Positions 7,235-14,981 of a stretch of 64,000 bases of DNA are shown piece after piece. Under the pieces are notes generated by a model, which was not told where the DNA came from, made no database searches, and was given only the letters and a program-made list of their open reading frames with translations. The position numbers and the translations under genes were made by a program. Position 1 is the stretch's first letter. Each line of letters opens with the position of its first letter. The DNA comes from AP-15 sp963772295 (GTDB lineage: Bacteria; Pseudomonadota; Alphaproteobacteria; ATCC43930; CGMCC-115725): NCBI GenBank assembly GCA_963772295.1, contig CAVYWO010000014.1, positions 1 to 64,000 of the forward strand, read 5' to 3'.

Positions 7235-8290
7235 CTAACGATGCGCGGCGTTGAAGCGGGCGAGGGCCTCGGGGCCGGGGCAGAGCTCGGCCTCGCCAAG
7301 CTCGTTGAGCGGCGCGTCGACGGTATCGAGGAAGGCGTGCATGTCGCTGGCATCGGGCTCGACGAAGAGGAGGCCGGTGACGATCTCGCCCTCGGCATCG
7401 TGCCGCTGCAGATAGGTCAGTGCCGAGATCCGGTCGTGCGGGTCGTAGTCGAGGGCGAGCTTCCTCAGCCGCAGGATCGAGCCGTCGTGCTGGCATACGG
7501 TCTCGACCGTGCCCGGCGCGTAGTCGGCGAGGATCTCGTCGCGTTCGGGGATCAGGTCGAGCCGGTTGACCGCCTCGTTATGGGCGCGGACATAGTCGTA
7601 GCTCTTGGTCAATTCCGGGTTATTGTTGAAGGCGACGCAGGGCGAGATCACGTCGATGAAGGCGGCGCCCTTGTGCTCGATCGCGGCCTTGATCAGCGGC
7701 ACCAGCTGCGCCTTGTCGCCGGAAAAGCTGCGCGCGACGAAAGACGCGCCGAACTGCAGCGCGAGGGTCACGAGGTCGATCGGCGAATCGGTGTTGACCG
7801 CACCGCGGCGCGCCTTCGACCCCTTGTCCGCGGTCGCCGAAAACTGGCCCTTGGTCAGCCCGTAGACGCCGTTGTTCTCGACGATATAGACCATGTCGAC
7901 GGCGCGGCGGATGCAATGGGCGAACTGGCCGAGGCCGATCGAGGCCGAATCGCCGTCGCCCGAGATGCCGAGATAAATCAGCTCGCGATTGGCGAGGTTG
8001 GCGCCGGTCAGGACCGACGGCATGCGGCCGTGCACGCTGTTGAAGCCGTGCGACTTGCCGAGGAAATAGGTCGGCGTCTTCGACGAGCAGCCGATGCCGG
8101 AGAGCTTGGCGATCCGGTGCGGCGGCAGGCTCAGCTCAAAGCAGGCCTGGATGATCGCGGCGCTGATCGAATCGTGGCCGCAGCCGGCGCACAGGGTCGA
8201 GACCGCGCCCTCGTAGTCGCGCCGGGTGTAGCCGAGCGCGTTGGCCGGCAGCTGCGGATGATGCAGGCGGGGCTTGCTGATGTAGGTCAC
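7235..8290 (-). CDS. korB: 2-oxoacid:ferredoxin oxidoreductase beta subunit
   Basis: A 351-residue thiamine-diphosphate-binding subunit of 2-oxoglutarate (or related 2-oxoacid) ferredoxin oxidoreductase, which makes acyl-CoA, CO2 and reduced ferredoxin. The TPP motif is GDGDSASIG with VENNGVYGLTKGQ downstream; CAGCGHDS near residue 36 provides cluster cysteines. The GTG start overlaps the korA stop by 4 bases, so the subunits are co-translated. The extended C-terminus after about residue 290 fits KorB-type enzymes. Substrate choice is inferred from family resemblance. Confidence 0.88.
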   Translation of the reverse strand: MTYISKPRLHHPQLPANALGYTRRDYEGAVSTLCAGCGHDSISAAIIQACFELSLPPHRIAKLSGIGCSSKTPTYFLGKSHGFNSVHGRMPSVLTGANLANRELIYLGISGDGDSASIGLGQFAHCIRRAVDMVYIVENNGVYGLTKGQFSATADKGSKARRGAVNTDSPIDLVTLALQFGASFVARSFSGDKAQLVPLIKAAIEHKGAAFIDVISPCVAFNNNPELTKSYDYVRAHNEAVNRLDLIPERDEILADYAPGTVETVCQHDGSILRLRKLALDYDPHDRISALTYLQRHDAEGEIVTGLLFVEPDASDMHAFLDTVDAPLNELGEAELCPGPEALARFNAAHR

Positions 8291-10146
8291 GGGAGCGCCT
8301 TCTTGAGGGGGGCGAGGGTGACGACGGCGAGCATGTCGCCGATCGCCTTGGCGATGAAGCGCGCGGTGATCGGCGTGCCGTCGTAATGCAGGATCGGCAC
8401 CAGCCGCGCCGGGTCGATCTCGCCTTCGTTCATCAGCAACGTGCGCAATTGCGCGTCGCGGTTTTGCTCGACGACGAAGACGCGCTCGTGGCCGGCGATG
8501 AAATCGAGCACCTCGTCGTGGAACGGGTAGGCGCGAACGCGCATCGTGTCGAGATCGATGCCGCGCGCCTCCAGCGCTTCGAGCGCCTCGGTCATCGGCA
8601 GCGAGGTCGAGCCGAAATAGAGGGCGCCAAGGCGGCTTGGACGGCGCGCCATGCGCCTGATGGGGCCCGGCACCAGGCGCTTGGCGGTCTCGAACTTGTG
8701 CAAGAGGCGCTGCATGTTGTCGACGTAGTCCGGGCCCTCCTCCGAATACCGGGCATAGCGGTCCTTGGTGGTGCCGCGGGTGAAGAAAGCGCCGCGGGTC
8801 GGATGCGTGCCGGGGAGGGTGCGGTAGGGGATGCCGTCGCCGTCGACGTCAAGATAGCGGCCGAATTCGACGCCGCGGTCGAGCTCTGCCGCGGTCATCA
8901 CCTTGCCGCGGTCGTAGCGCCGGCTTTCATCCCAGGCGAGCGGCCGAACCAGCCATTCGTTCATGCCGATATCGAGGTCGAGCATGACGAAGACCGGGGT
9001 CTGCAGCCGGTCGGCGAGGTCGAAGGCCTGGGCGGCGAAGGCGAAGCTTTCCTTCGGGTCCTCGGGGAACAGCAGCACATGCTTGGTGTCGCCGTGCGAG
9101 GCATGGGCGCAGCAGAGGATGTCGGCCTGCTGGGTGCGGGTCGGCATGCCGGTCGACGGGCTGCCGCGCTGCACGTCGAAGATCACCGCCGGCACCTCGG
9201 CAAAATAGGCGAGCCCGATGAATTCCTGCATCAGCGAAATGCCGGGCCCCGAGGTGGCGGTAAAGGCGCGGGCGCCATTCCAGGCGGCACCGACGACCAT
9301 GCCGATCGAGGCCAGCTCGTCCTCCGCCTGCAGGATCGCATAGCGCCGCTTCTTGCTCTCTGGATCGGTCCGATAGCGGCGGCAATGACCGGCGAAGGCT
9401 TCGGCGAGCGAGGAGGAGGGGGTGATCGGGTACCAGGCGGCGACGGTCGCCCCGCCATAGACGGCACCCAATGCCGCGGCCTCGTTGCCGGTGATGAAGA
9501 TCCGGTCGCCGACCGCGTCGGCACGCCTCAGCCGCAGCCCGATCGGGCAGTCACATTCGGCGAGCGCCCACTCTCGGCCGAGTTTGAGCGCGTGCAGGTT
9601 CGGCCGGATCAGGCTCTCCTTGCCGCGAAACTGCTCGCCGATCAGCGTCTCGATCACCGCCGCATCGATGTCGAGTAAGGCCGACAGCGCCCCCAGATAG
9701 ATGATGTTCTTGAACAGCTGGCGCTGCCGCATGTCGTCATAGGTGCGGTTGCAGATCTCGGTCAGCGGCGCCCCGATCACGGTGACGTCGCCGCGAAATT
9801 TCGCCGGCGGCAGCGGCTTCGTCGAATCGTAGAACAGATAGCCGCCGGGCTCGATCTCGGCGACGTCCTCGTCCCAGGTCTGCGGGTTCATTGCGACCAT
9901 CATGTCGACGCCGCCGCGGCGGCCGAGATGGCCGGCCTCGCTGATCCGCACCTCGTACCAGGTCGGCAGCCCCTGAATGTTCGACGGGAAGATGTTGCGC
10001 GAGCTCGCCGGTACGCCCATGCGCAGCACCGATTTCGCGAACAGCCCATTGGCGCTGGCCGAGCCCGAGCCGTTGACGTTGGCGAATTTCACGACGAAGT
10101 CGTTGACGCTTTTGATGCTCGGTCGGCTCGATCCGTCCACGTTCAT
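8287..10146 (-). CDS. korA: 2-oxoacid:ferredoxin oxidoreductase alpha subunit with fused gamma domain
   Basis: A 619-residue protein. The N-terminal about 190 residues are the gamma domain (FANVNGSGSASANGLFAKSV, RISEAGHLGRRGGVDMM). They are fused to the pyrimidine-binding alpha domain (GNEAAALGAVYGG, WYPITPSSSLAEAF, AEDELASIGMVVGA, TSGPGISLMQEFIG) and the domain II/III C-terminus. Gamma-alpha fusion is typical of aerobic KorAB enzymes. It is encoded directly upstream of korB and 45 bases downstream of the oxidoreductase gene, forming one operon. It acts in the cytoplasm as an alternative to 2-oxoglutarate dehydrogenase. Confidence 0.88.
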   Translation of the reverse strand: MNVDGSSRPSIKSVNDFVVKFANVNGSGSASANGLFAKSVLRMGVPASSRNIFPSNIQGLPTWYEVRISEAGHLGRRGGVDMMVAMNPQTWDEDVAEIEPGGYLFYDSTKPLPPAKFRGDVTVIGAPLTEICNRTYDDMRQRQLFKNIIYLGALSALLDIDAAVIETLIGEQFRGKESLIRPNLHALKLGREWALAECDCPIGLRLRRADAVGDRIFITGNEAAALGAVYGGATVAAWYPITPSSSLAEAFAGHCRRYRTDPESKKRRYAILQAEDELASIGMVVGAAWNGARAFTATSGPGISLMQEFIGLAYFAEVPAVIFDVQRGSPSTGMPTRTQQADILCCAHASHGDTKHVLLFPEDPKESFAFAAQAFDLADRLQTPVFVMLDLDIGMNEWLVRPLAWDESRRYDRGKVMTAAELDRGVEFGRYLDVDGDGIPYRTLPGTHPTRGAFFTRGTTKDRYARYSEEGPDYVDNMQRLLHKFETAKRLVPGPIRRMARRPSRLGALYFGSTSLPMTEALEALEARGIDLDTMRVRAYPFHDEVLDFIAGHERVFVVEQNRDAQLRTLLMNEGEIDPARLVPILHYDGTPITARFIAKAIGDMLAVVTLAPLKKALP

Positions 10147-10191
10147 ACCCCTGGGAGAATTCTTTATTGACGCCGGGGACAGGTGGGTTGG

Positions 10192-11979
10192 TCAGCGGGG
10201 GTGGCAGGCGGCGCCCGCCGGCGTCGGCTCGAAGAGGAACTTGCGCATGTCCCAGGCGCCGGTCGGGCAGCGCTCGGCACACAACCCGCAATGCAGGCAG
10301 ACGTCTTCGTCCTTGACCATGATCCGCCCGGTCTTCAGCCGGTCGCCGATATAGAGGTCCTGGGCGCGGTTCAGGGCCGGCGCCGTCAGCCGGCCGCGCA
10401 ACTCGTCCTCGCTGCCGTCGTCGGTGAAGGTGATGCAGTCCATCGGGCAGATGTCGACGCAGGCGTCGCATTCGATGCAGAGCTGGCCGGTGAAAACGGT
10501 CTGCACGTCGCAATTGAGGCAGCGTTCGGCCTCGAGGAAGCCGAGCTTCTCGTCGTAGCCGAGCTCGACTTCGACGCGAATGTCGGCGAGCGCGACCGCG
10601 GTATCGCGCAGCGGCACCCGGAACCGCAGATCGTTGGAGATGTCGTTGTCGTAGCTCCACTCGTGGATGCCCATCTTCTGGCTGAGCAGGGTCACGCCGG
10701 GCGGCGGCCGTAGGGCGACATCCTCGCCGTGACACAATTTGTCGATCGAGATCGCGGCATCGCGGCCGTGGGCGACGGCCCAGATGATGTTTTTCGGGCC
10801 GAAGGCGGCGTCGCCGCCGAAAAACACGCGCGGCAAGCTCGACTGCATGGTCCGCGGGTCGACCTTCGGCATGTCCCAGCGGTCGAACTCGATGCCGATG
10901 TCGCGCTCGATCCACGGAAACGCGTTCTCCTGCCCGACCGCGATCAGGACGTCGTCGCAGGCGATATGGGTGTCGGGGGCGCCGGTCGGGACCAGAGTGC
11001 GGCGGCCCTGCGCATCATTGTCGGCTTTGACGGGTTCGAAGCGGACCCCGGTCAAACGGCCGCGTTCGTGGGTGAATTCCTTCGGCACCAGCCAGTTGAG
11101 GATCGGGATGCCCTCGTGCATCGCGTCCTCCTTCTCCCAGGACGAGGCCTTCATCTCGTCGAAGCCGCTGCGCACGATCACGGTGACCTCCTCGCCGCCG
11201 AGCCGGCGCGAGGAGCGGCAGCAATCCATCGCCGTATTGCCGCCGCCGAGGATGACGACGCGGCGGCCGATCCGGTCGATATGACCGAACGAGACGCTCG
11301 CCAGCCAGTCGATGCCGATCTGGATATGGGCGGCGGCCTCGCGGCGGCCGGGAAGGTCGAGATCGCGGCCGCGCGGCGCGCCGCAACCGACGAAAACCGC
11401 GTCCCAACCCTCTTCGAGGAGCGCCTTGAGGCTGTCCACAGGGTGACCGAAGCGGGTCTCGACCCCCATCGCGAGGATCCGATCGACCTCCTCGTCGGTC
11501 ACCGTTTCGGGCAGCCGGAAGCGCGGGATCTGGGTGCGCATCATGCCGCCGCCCTTGGCATCGCCGTCGAACATCACGCATCGGTAGCCGAGCGGCAGCA
11601 AATCGCGGGCGACCGTCAAAGAAGCCGGACCGGCGCCGACGAGCGCCACCCGCCGGCCGTTTTTCTCGCGCGGGATCTGCGGCAGGTAGCGCGTGATGTC
11701 GCCCTTGTTGTCGGCGGCGACGCGCTTCAATCGGCAAATCGCCACCGGTTCCTTCTCGACCCGGCCGCGCCGGCAAGCCGGCTCGCACGGACGGTCGCAG
11801 GTGCGCCCGAGGATGCCCGGAAAAACGTTGGTTTGCCAATTGATCGCCCAGGCGTCGGCGTAGCGGCGCGCGGCGATCAGCCGAATATATTCCGGCACCG
11901 GCGTATGCGCGGGACAGGCCCACTGGCAATCGACGACTTTATGAAAGTAGTCGGGGACGCTGATATCGGTCGGCTGCAC
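10192..11979 (-). CDS. GltD-like FAD/NAD(P)-dependent oxidoreductase with C-terminal 2x[4Fe-4S] ferredoxin
   Basis: A 595-residue flavoprotein. An N-terminal Fer4_20-type cluster domain (DCQWACPAHTPVPEYI, GRTCDRPCEPACRRG) is followed by an FAD-binding Rossmann fold (VALVGAGPASLTVARDLLPL, about residue 110), an NAD(P)-binding fold (VVILGGGNTAMDCC), the closing FAD motif FFGGDAAFGPKN, and two ferredoxin clusters (CIECDACVDICP, CLHCGLCAERCP). It resembles the small subunit of glutamate synthase and NfnB-like enzymes. Its place upstream of korAB suggests it passes electrons between KorAB-reduced ferredoxin and NAD(P); that role is inferred. Confidence 0.82.
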   Translation of the reverse strand: MQPTDISVPDYFHKVVDCQWACPAHTPVPEYIRLIAARRYADAWAINWQTNVFPGILGRTCDRPCEPACRRGRVEKEPVAICRLKRVAADNKGDITRYLPQIPREKNGRRVALVGAGPASLTVARDLLPLGYRCVMFDGDAKGGGMMRTQIPRFRLPETVTDEEVDRILAMGVETRFGHPVDSLKALLEEGWDAVFVGCGAPRGRDLDLPGRREAAAHIQIGIDWLASVSFGHIDRIGRRVVILGGGNTAMDCCRSSRRLGGEEVTVIVRSGFDEMKASSWEKEDAMHEGIPILNWLVPKEFTHERGRLTGVRFEPVKADNDAQGRRTLVPTGAPDTHIACDDVLIAVGQENAFPWIERDIGIEFDRWDMPKVDPRTMQSSLPRVFFGGDAAFGPKNIIWAVAHGRDAAISIDKLCHGEDVALRPPPGVTLLSQKMGIHEWSYDNDISNDLRFRVPLRDTAVALADIRVEVELGYDEKLGFLEAERCLNCDVQTVFTGQLCIECDACVDICPMDCITFTDDGSEDELRGRLTAPALNRAQDLYIGDRLKTGRIMVKDEDVCLHCGLCAERCPTGAWDMRKFLFEPTPAGAACHPR

Positions 11980-12146
11980 TAGGGGTCCTCCTGGCGGACG
12001 GGCCGGGAGCCCGATCCATTCTTGGTTCCCAAATCCCCGCTCAGCTGCGCTTTCCGCTCAACGGCCGCCTGCGGCCTAATATAGGGGAATTCGGCGCCGC
12101 CGTCACCGTTGCTCTCGACCGCGGACGGCAAAGCGCCGGCACGCCC

Positions 12147-12638
12147 TTAGTCGCGCGCCTCGGCGGCGAGCAGAACCAGCGCCGCGCGCAGGGCGGCACC
12201 GCGCACCGCGGCGCGATCGCCGGCAAAGACATGCCGCTCGGTTAAGCAGCCGCCGTCGCGCCGGGCCAGGCCCAGAAAGACGAGGCCGACCGGCTTGGTC
12301 GCGGTCCCGCCGCGGGGACCGGCGATGCCGGTGACCGCGACCGCGAGATCGGCCGGGGTCCGGCCGATCGCACCCCGCGCCATTGCCGCCGTGGTCTCGG
12401 CGCTGACCGCACCGTGCGCCGCGATCGTCGCCGGCGGCACACCGAGCAGTTCCGCCTTCGCTTCGTTCGAATAGGTGACAAAGCCGCGTTCGACGACGTC
12501 GGACGAGCCGGCGATCGCGGTGAGCGCCGCAACGACGAGCCCGCCGGTGCACAATTCGGCGGTCGCCAGGTGCCAGCCGCGCGCCCGGCAGGAATCGAGC
12601 ACCCCTTGCGCGAGAGACAGGATTTCCGCCGAGAACAC
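12147..12638 (-). CDS. pncC: CinA C-terminal-type nicotinamide-nucleotide amidase
   Basis: A 163-residue stand-alone CinA domain. PncC deamidates nicotinamide mononucleotide to nicotinate mononucleotide in the NAD salvage cycle. Conserved blocks are GFVTYSNEAKAELLGVPP, HGAVSAETTAAMARGA, VTGIAGPRGGTATKPVG and VFAGDRAAVR. The usual AESCTGG near residue 30 reads AELCTGG here, so a conserved Ser is Leu. The start codon is GTG. It lies upstream of the FAD oxidoreductase gene on the same strand, with about 170 bases between them. Confidence 0.85.
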   Translation of the reverse strand: MFSAEILSLAQGVLDSCRARGWHLATAELCTGGLVVAALTAIAGSSDVVERGFVTYSNEAKAELLGVPPATIAAHGAVSAETTAAMARGAIGRTPADLAVAVTGIAGPRGGTATKPVGLVFLGLARRDGGCLTERHVFAGDRAAVRGAALRAALVLLAAEARD

Positions 12639-12684
12639 GCCGATCTGCCGATGCCCGCAAAACCGGGCCAGAGCCTAGGACGTG

Positions 12685-12713
12685 TCTTCCATTATCGCAA
12701 GTCCGTATATAAT
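12685..12713 (+). promoter_or_regulatory. Possible sigma-70-like promoter for the TPR/hydrolase gene
   Basis: An AT-rich patch contains a perfect TATAAT at 12708-12713, with TCTTCC 17 bases upstream as a poor -35 match. It points toward the gene starting at 12946. Between them (12719-12918) is only an unrecognised short frame. Alphaproteobacterial promoters vary, so this is tentative. Confidence 0.3.
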
Positions 12714-12945
12714 ACAAGTCGAAATTTGGTAAACACCTAAATATTCCTCACCATCGCGAGCCGCTATGACAAAACCGCAAGAAATTCCTCGCCGCGATCG
12801 ATCTCGCCGCCCTCGACAAGTCGCTGCCGGCGCCCAGGACGATCGGTCACGACCAGACCAACGTGACCGTCGCCACGACCAGCCCGGGGGGCTTCCCCTG
12901 ATGGCACCGATGGCTTAAGTGAGGCTCTGTGACAAGGGAGTTGCC

Positions 12946-14550
12946 ATGCCTGTGGTTGAGCGCACGAAACTTCCCGATCTCTTGCAACCGGCGTACCGCC
13001 ATCTCGCCGCCGGTGAGATCGAAGCGGCGCGGTCTTTGCTCGAACAAGGCGTACAGCAATATCCCGAGGCCGGTCTGCTGCGCCTTCTGGCGGCACGGAT
13101 CGCCGACAGAGAAGGGCGAACAGGTGAAGCCGCCTCGCTTTTTCATCAGGCGGCGGCCGCGTTGCGCGGCGAGGCCGAGCGGTTCCCGAAAAATCCCGGA
13201 CTGGCCCTGGCTCTTGCCCAAGCGTTGTCGAAATGCGGCGAAACGAACGCGGCGGCGGCCGCATTGGCCTCGGCGAGAGATCGCGGCGCCGCCCCTGCCG
13301 ACGCCCTGCGCATCGAGCGAATATTGGCCTGGAACGCCAAGGACTGGCAATGGCTGCGTCGGGCAGCCGAGGAGGTGATCGCGGTCGAGGCCAACCCGAC
13401 CGCGCAGGACTTCATGATGCTCGCTGTCGCATGCCGCAATTTGGACGATCCCGATGGCGTCACGACCGCCGCCGCGCGCGCCCGCGAAATTGACCCGCGA
13501 GGCATCGAGGCCGCGACCCTGCTGGCCTGGGCGGCAGCGCAGCGAGGCGATCTGGAAACCGCGATCTCGCGCTATCGCGATTTGGCCCGGCTGGCGCCTG
13601 GTAACCCCAGATGGGCGCTGGAAACCATCAGGCTGATGGTCTTTTCAGGTCAGGTCAAAGAGGCTTCGGACCGGCTCGACGCCTCGCTCACGCAGTGGCC
13701 GAATGACCCGTCGCTCAGGGCTTTCGCCCTGCTCTGCGGGTTCCGCACGCCGCAGCAGATCGAGCCGCCGGCCGAGGCGCAGGAACCCATGAACATCGGC
13801 GCCCTGCGCGAGCGCGAGTTGCGCCGCGTCTTGGCAAAATCCCCCAAAGATACGGAATTGCTGCGGCCGGCGATGGTCGACGACAAGGCGAGCGACGTTA
13901 TATTGGCCGAAGCGCCGGGAGCAGAAACGGCGATCCTCGTCTTTACCGCACTCAATGATGTGCTGTCGATGCCGCTGCCGATGTTCGATCGCTATCTCGC
14001 GGCGTTCGGCGCCACCGCAATCTACCTCAAAGACTTTCGCCGGCTTTCCTATCTGCGCGGAATTGCGTCATTGGGCGAGGATTACGCCGCGACGCTGCGC
14101 GCCTTGCGAAGCCTCCGCGACCGTCTGCCGACGAAGCGCTGGTGCACGATCGGATATTTCGCCGGCGGTTCGGCGGCGATCCGTTACGGCATCGAGATCG
14201 GCGCCGATCGCGTGGTGAGCTTTGCCGGCGAAACCCACCGGGCACGCGGTCCCGTCGCCCAGCTCGAAGGGGGATTTCGCTTGCTCAGCGGGCGTTTGCA
14301 GGCCGTCTCGGATGAGGAGATGGACCTCAGACGGTTCTTGATGGCCAGACGGTACGCCTCGAGCATCGAGATCGTCTATGCCCAGTCGGCTGCTCGCGAG
14401 CGGGCTCATGCCGAGTATCTGTCGGGGGCTGCGGGGGTGAACCTTCACCCCGTGGCGGGCTGCGACGATCACGAGCTGCTCCGGTGGCTGGCGCTCCACG
14501 AGGATTTGCGCGCGATGCTGGCGGGGTTGCTCGCCCTCGGACCGCGATAA
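12946..14550 (+). CDS. TPR protein with alpha/beta-hydrolase-like C-terminal domain
   Basis: A 534-residue protein; the ATG at 12946 follows GGGAG at 12936-12940. Residues 1-280 form tetratricopeptide-like helical repeats (for example HLAAGEIEAARSLLEQGVQQ, AARIADREGRTGEAASLFHQ). The C-terminal 220 residues look like an alpha/beta-hydrolase fold: VFTALNDVLSMPLPMFDRYL, then IYLKDFRRLSYL, and IGYFAGGSAAIRYGIEIGAD at the usual nucleophile turn. Gly-rich FAGGS has no obvious GXSXG Ser, so catalysis is unproven. It heads the TPR/transferase cluster and probably shares its pathway. Exact substrate unknown. Confidence 0.7.
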   Translation: MPVVERTKLPDLLQPAYRHLAAGEIEAARSLLEQGVQQYPEAGLLRLLAARIADREGRTGEAASLFHQAAAALRGEAERFPKNPGLALALAQALSKCGETNAAAAALASARDRGAAPADALRIERILAWNAKDWQWLRRAAEEVIAVEANPTAQDFMMLAVACRNLDDPDGVTTAAARAREIDPRGIEAATLLAWAAAQRGDLETAISRYRDLARLAPGNPRWALETIRLMVFSGQVKEASDRLDASLTQWPNDPSLRAFALLCGFRTPQQIEPPAEAQEPMNIGALRERELRRVLAKSPKDTELLRPAMVDDKASDVILAEAPGAETAILVFTALNDVLSMPLPMFDRYLAAFGATAIYLKDFRRLSYLRGIASLGEDYAATLRALRSLRDRLPTKRWCTIGYFAGGSAAIRYGIEIGADRVVSFAGETHRARGPVAQLEGGFRLLSGRLQAVSDEEMDLRRFLMARRYASSIEIVYAQSAARERAHAEYLSGAAGVNLHPVAGCDDHELLRWLALHEDLRAMLAGLLALGPR

Positions 14551-14592
14551 TGAGACAAGGCATTGCCCCTGGATCCGCAGGTGTCGGGCGAT

Positions 14593-14924
14593 ATGGCAAA
14601 TGAAGGCTCCCGCATTCTGCGTCGGCACCTCGCCCTACCCCAGGCTTACGCGGCACCGCGCACCACCACCGAGCAGCGCCTTGCGGCAATATGGTGTGCA
14701 GCGCTCAATATGGACTGCACGGTGTCGACGACGACTATAGCCATCTCAGCGGCGATTCTTACGCGGCGACGGTCATCTTTGCCTTGATCGAGGAGGCGTT
14801 CGGGGTGCATTTGCCGGTTGCGCGTTTGATCGGAGCGCCGACGATCGCCGCGCTTGCCCGCGAGTTGAGCGAGGTGCCGCGGTCCTCGACCGACGCCAGC
14901 CCTTCCAAGCAAAACGACAGGTGA
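14593..14924 (+). pseudogene. Acyl/peptidyl carrier-like protein, frameshifted
   Basis: The first frame reads APRTTTEQRLAAIWCAALNM. After a one-base slip near 14710 the next frame gives GLHGVDDDYSHLSGDSYAAT and FGVHLPVARLIGAPTIAALA. Together these form a phosphopantetheine-binding carrier domain, with Ser in LSGDS as the attachment site, similar to carrier domains of NRPS/PKS systems. Adding one G in the ATGGACTG stretch would restore the frame. A carrier protein inside a TPR/sulfotransferase cluster suggests activated acyl or aminoacyl intermediates. Could be intact if the indel is a sequencing error. Confidence 0.6.
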
Positions 14925-14981
14925 TCCTCGCGCGCCGGCATCGGGATCGAGAAGCGCTGGAGCGCCGCCCCGGAAATCCTT

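Noticed and set aside
6290..8386. One 698-codon frame joining cyclase fragment, toxin and antisense korB
   Set aside because: An accidental fusion: three unrelated parts, and the last about 380 codons are antisense to korB.
8386..9678. Long plus-strand frame (430 codons) antisense to korA
   Set aside because: Composition is typical of the reverse of a high-GC gene (Glu/Arg/Gly/Ala-rich, no domain), while korA on the other strand has clear motifs.
10729..11982. Plus-strand frame (417 codons) opposite the GltD-like gene
   Set aside because: Antisense shadow; the minus strand encodes Fe-S and Rossmann motifs in order.
12765..12917. Short frame before the TPR/hydrolase gene
   Set aside because: Arg-rich, no homology, and the good ribosome site is at the later ATG 12946.
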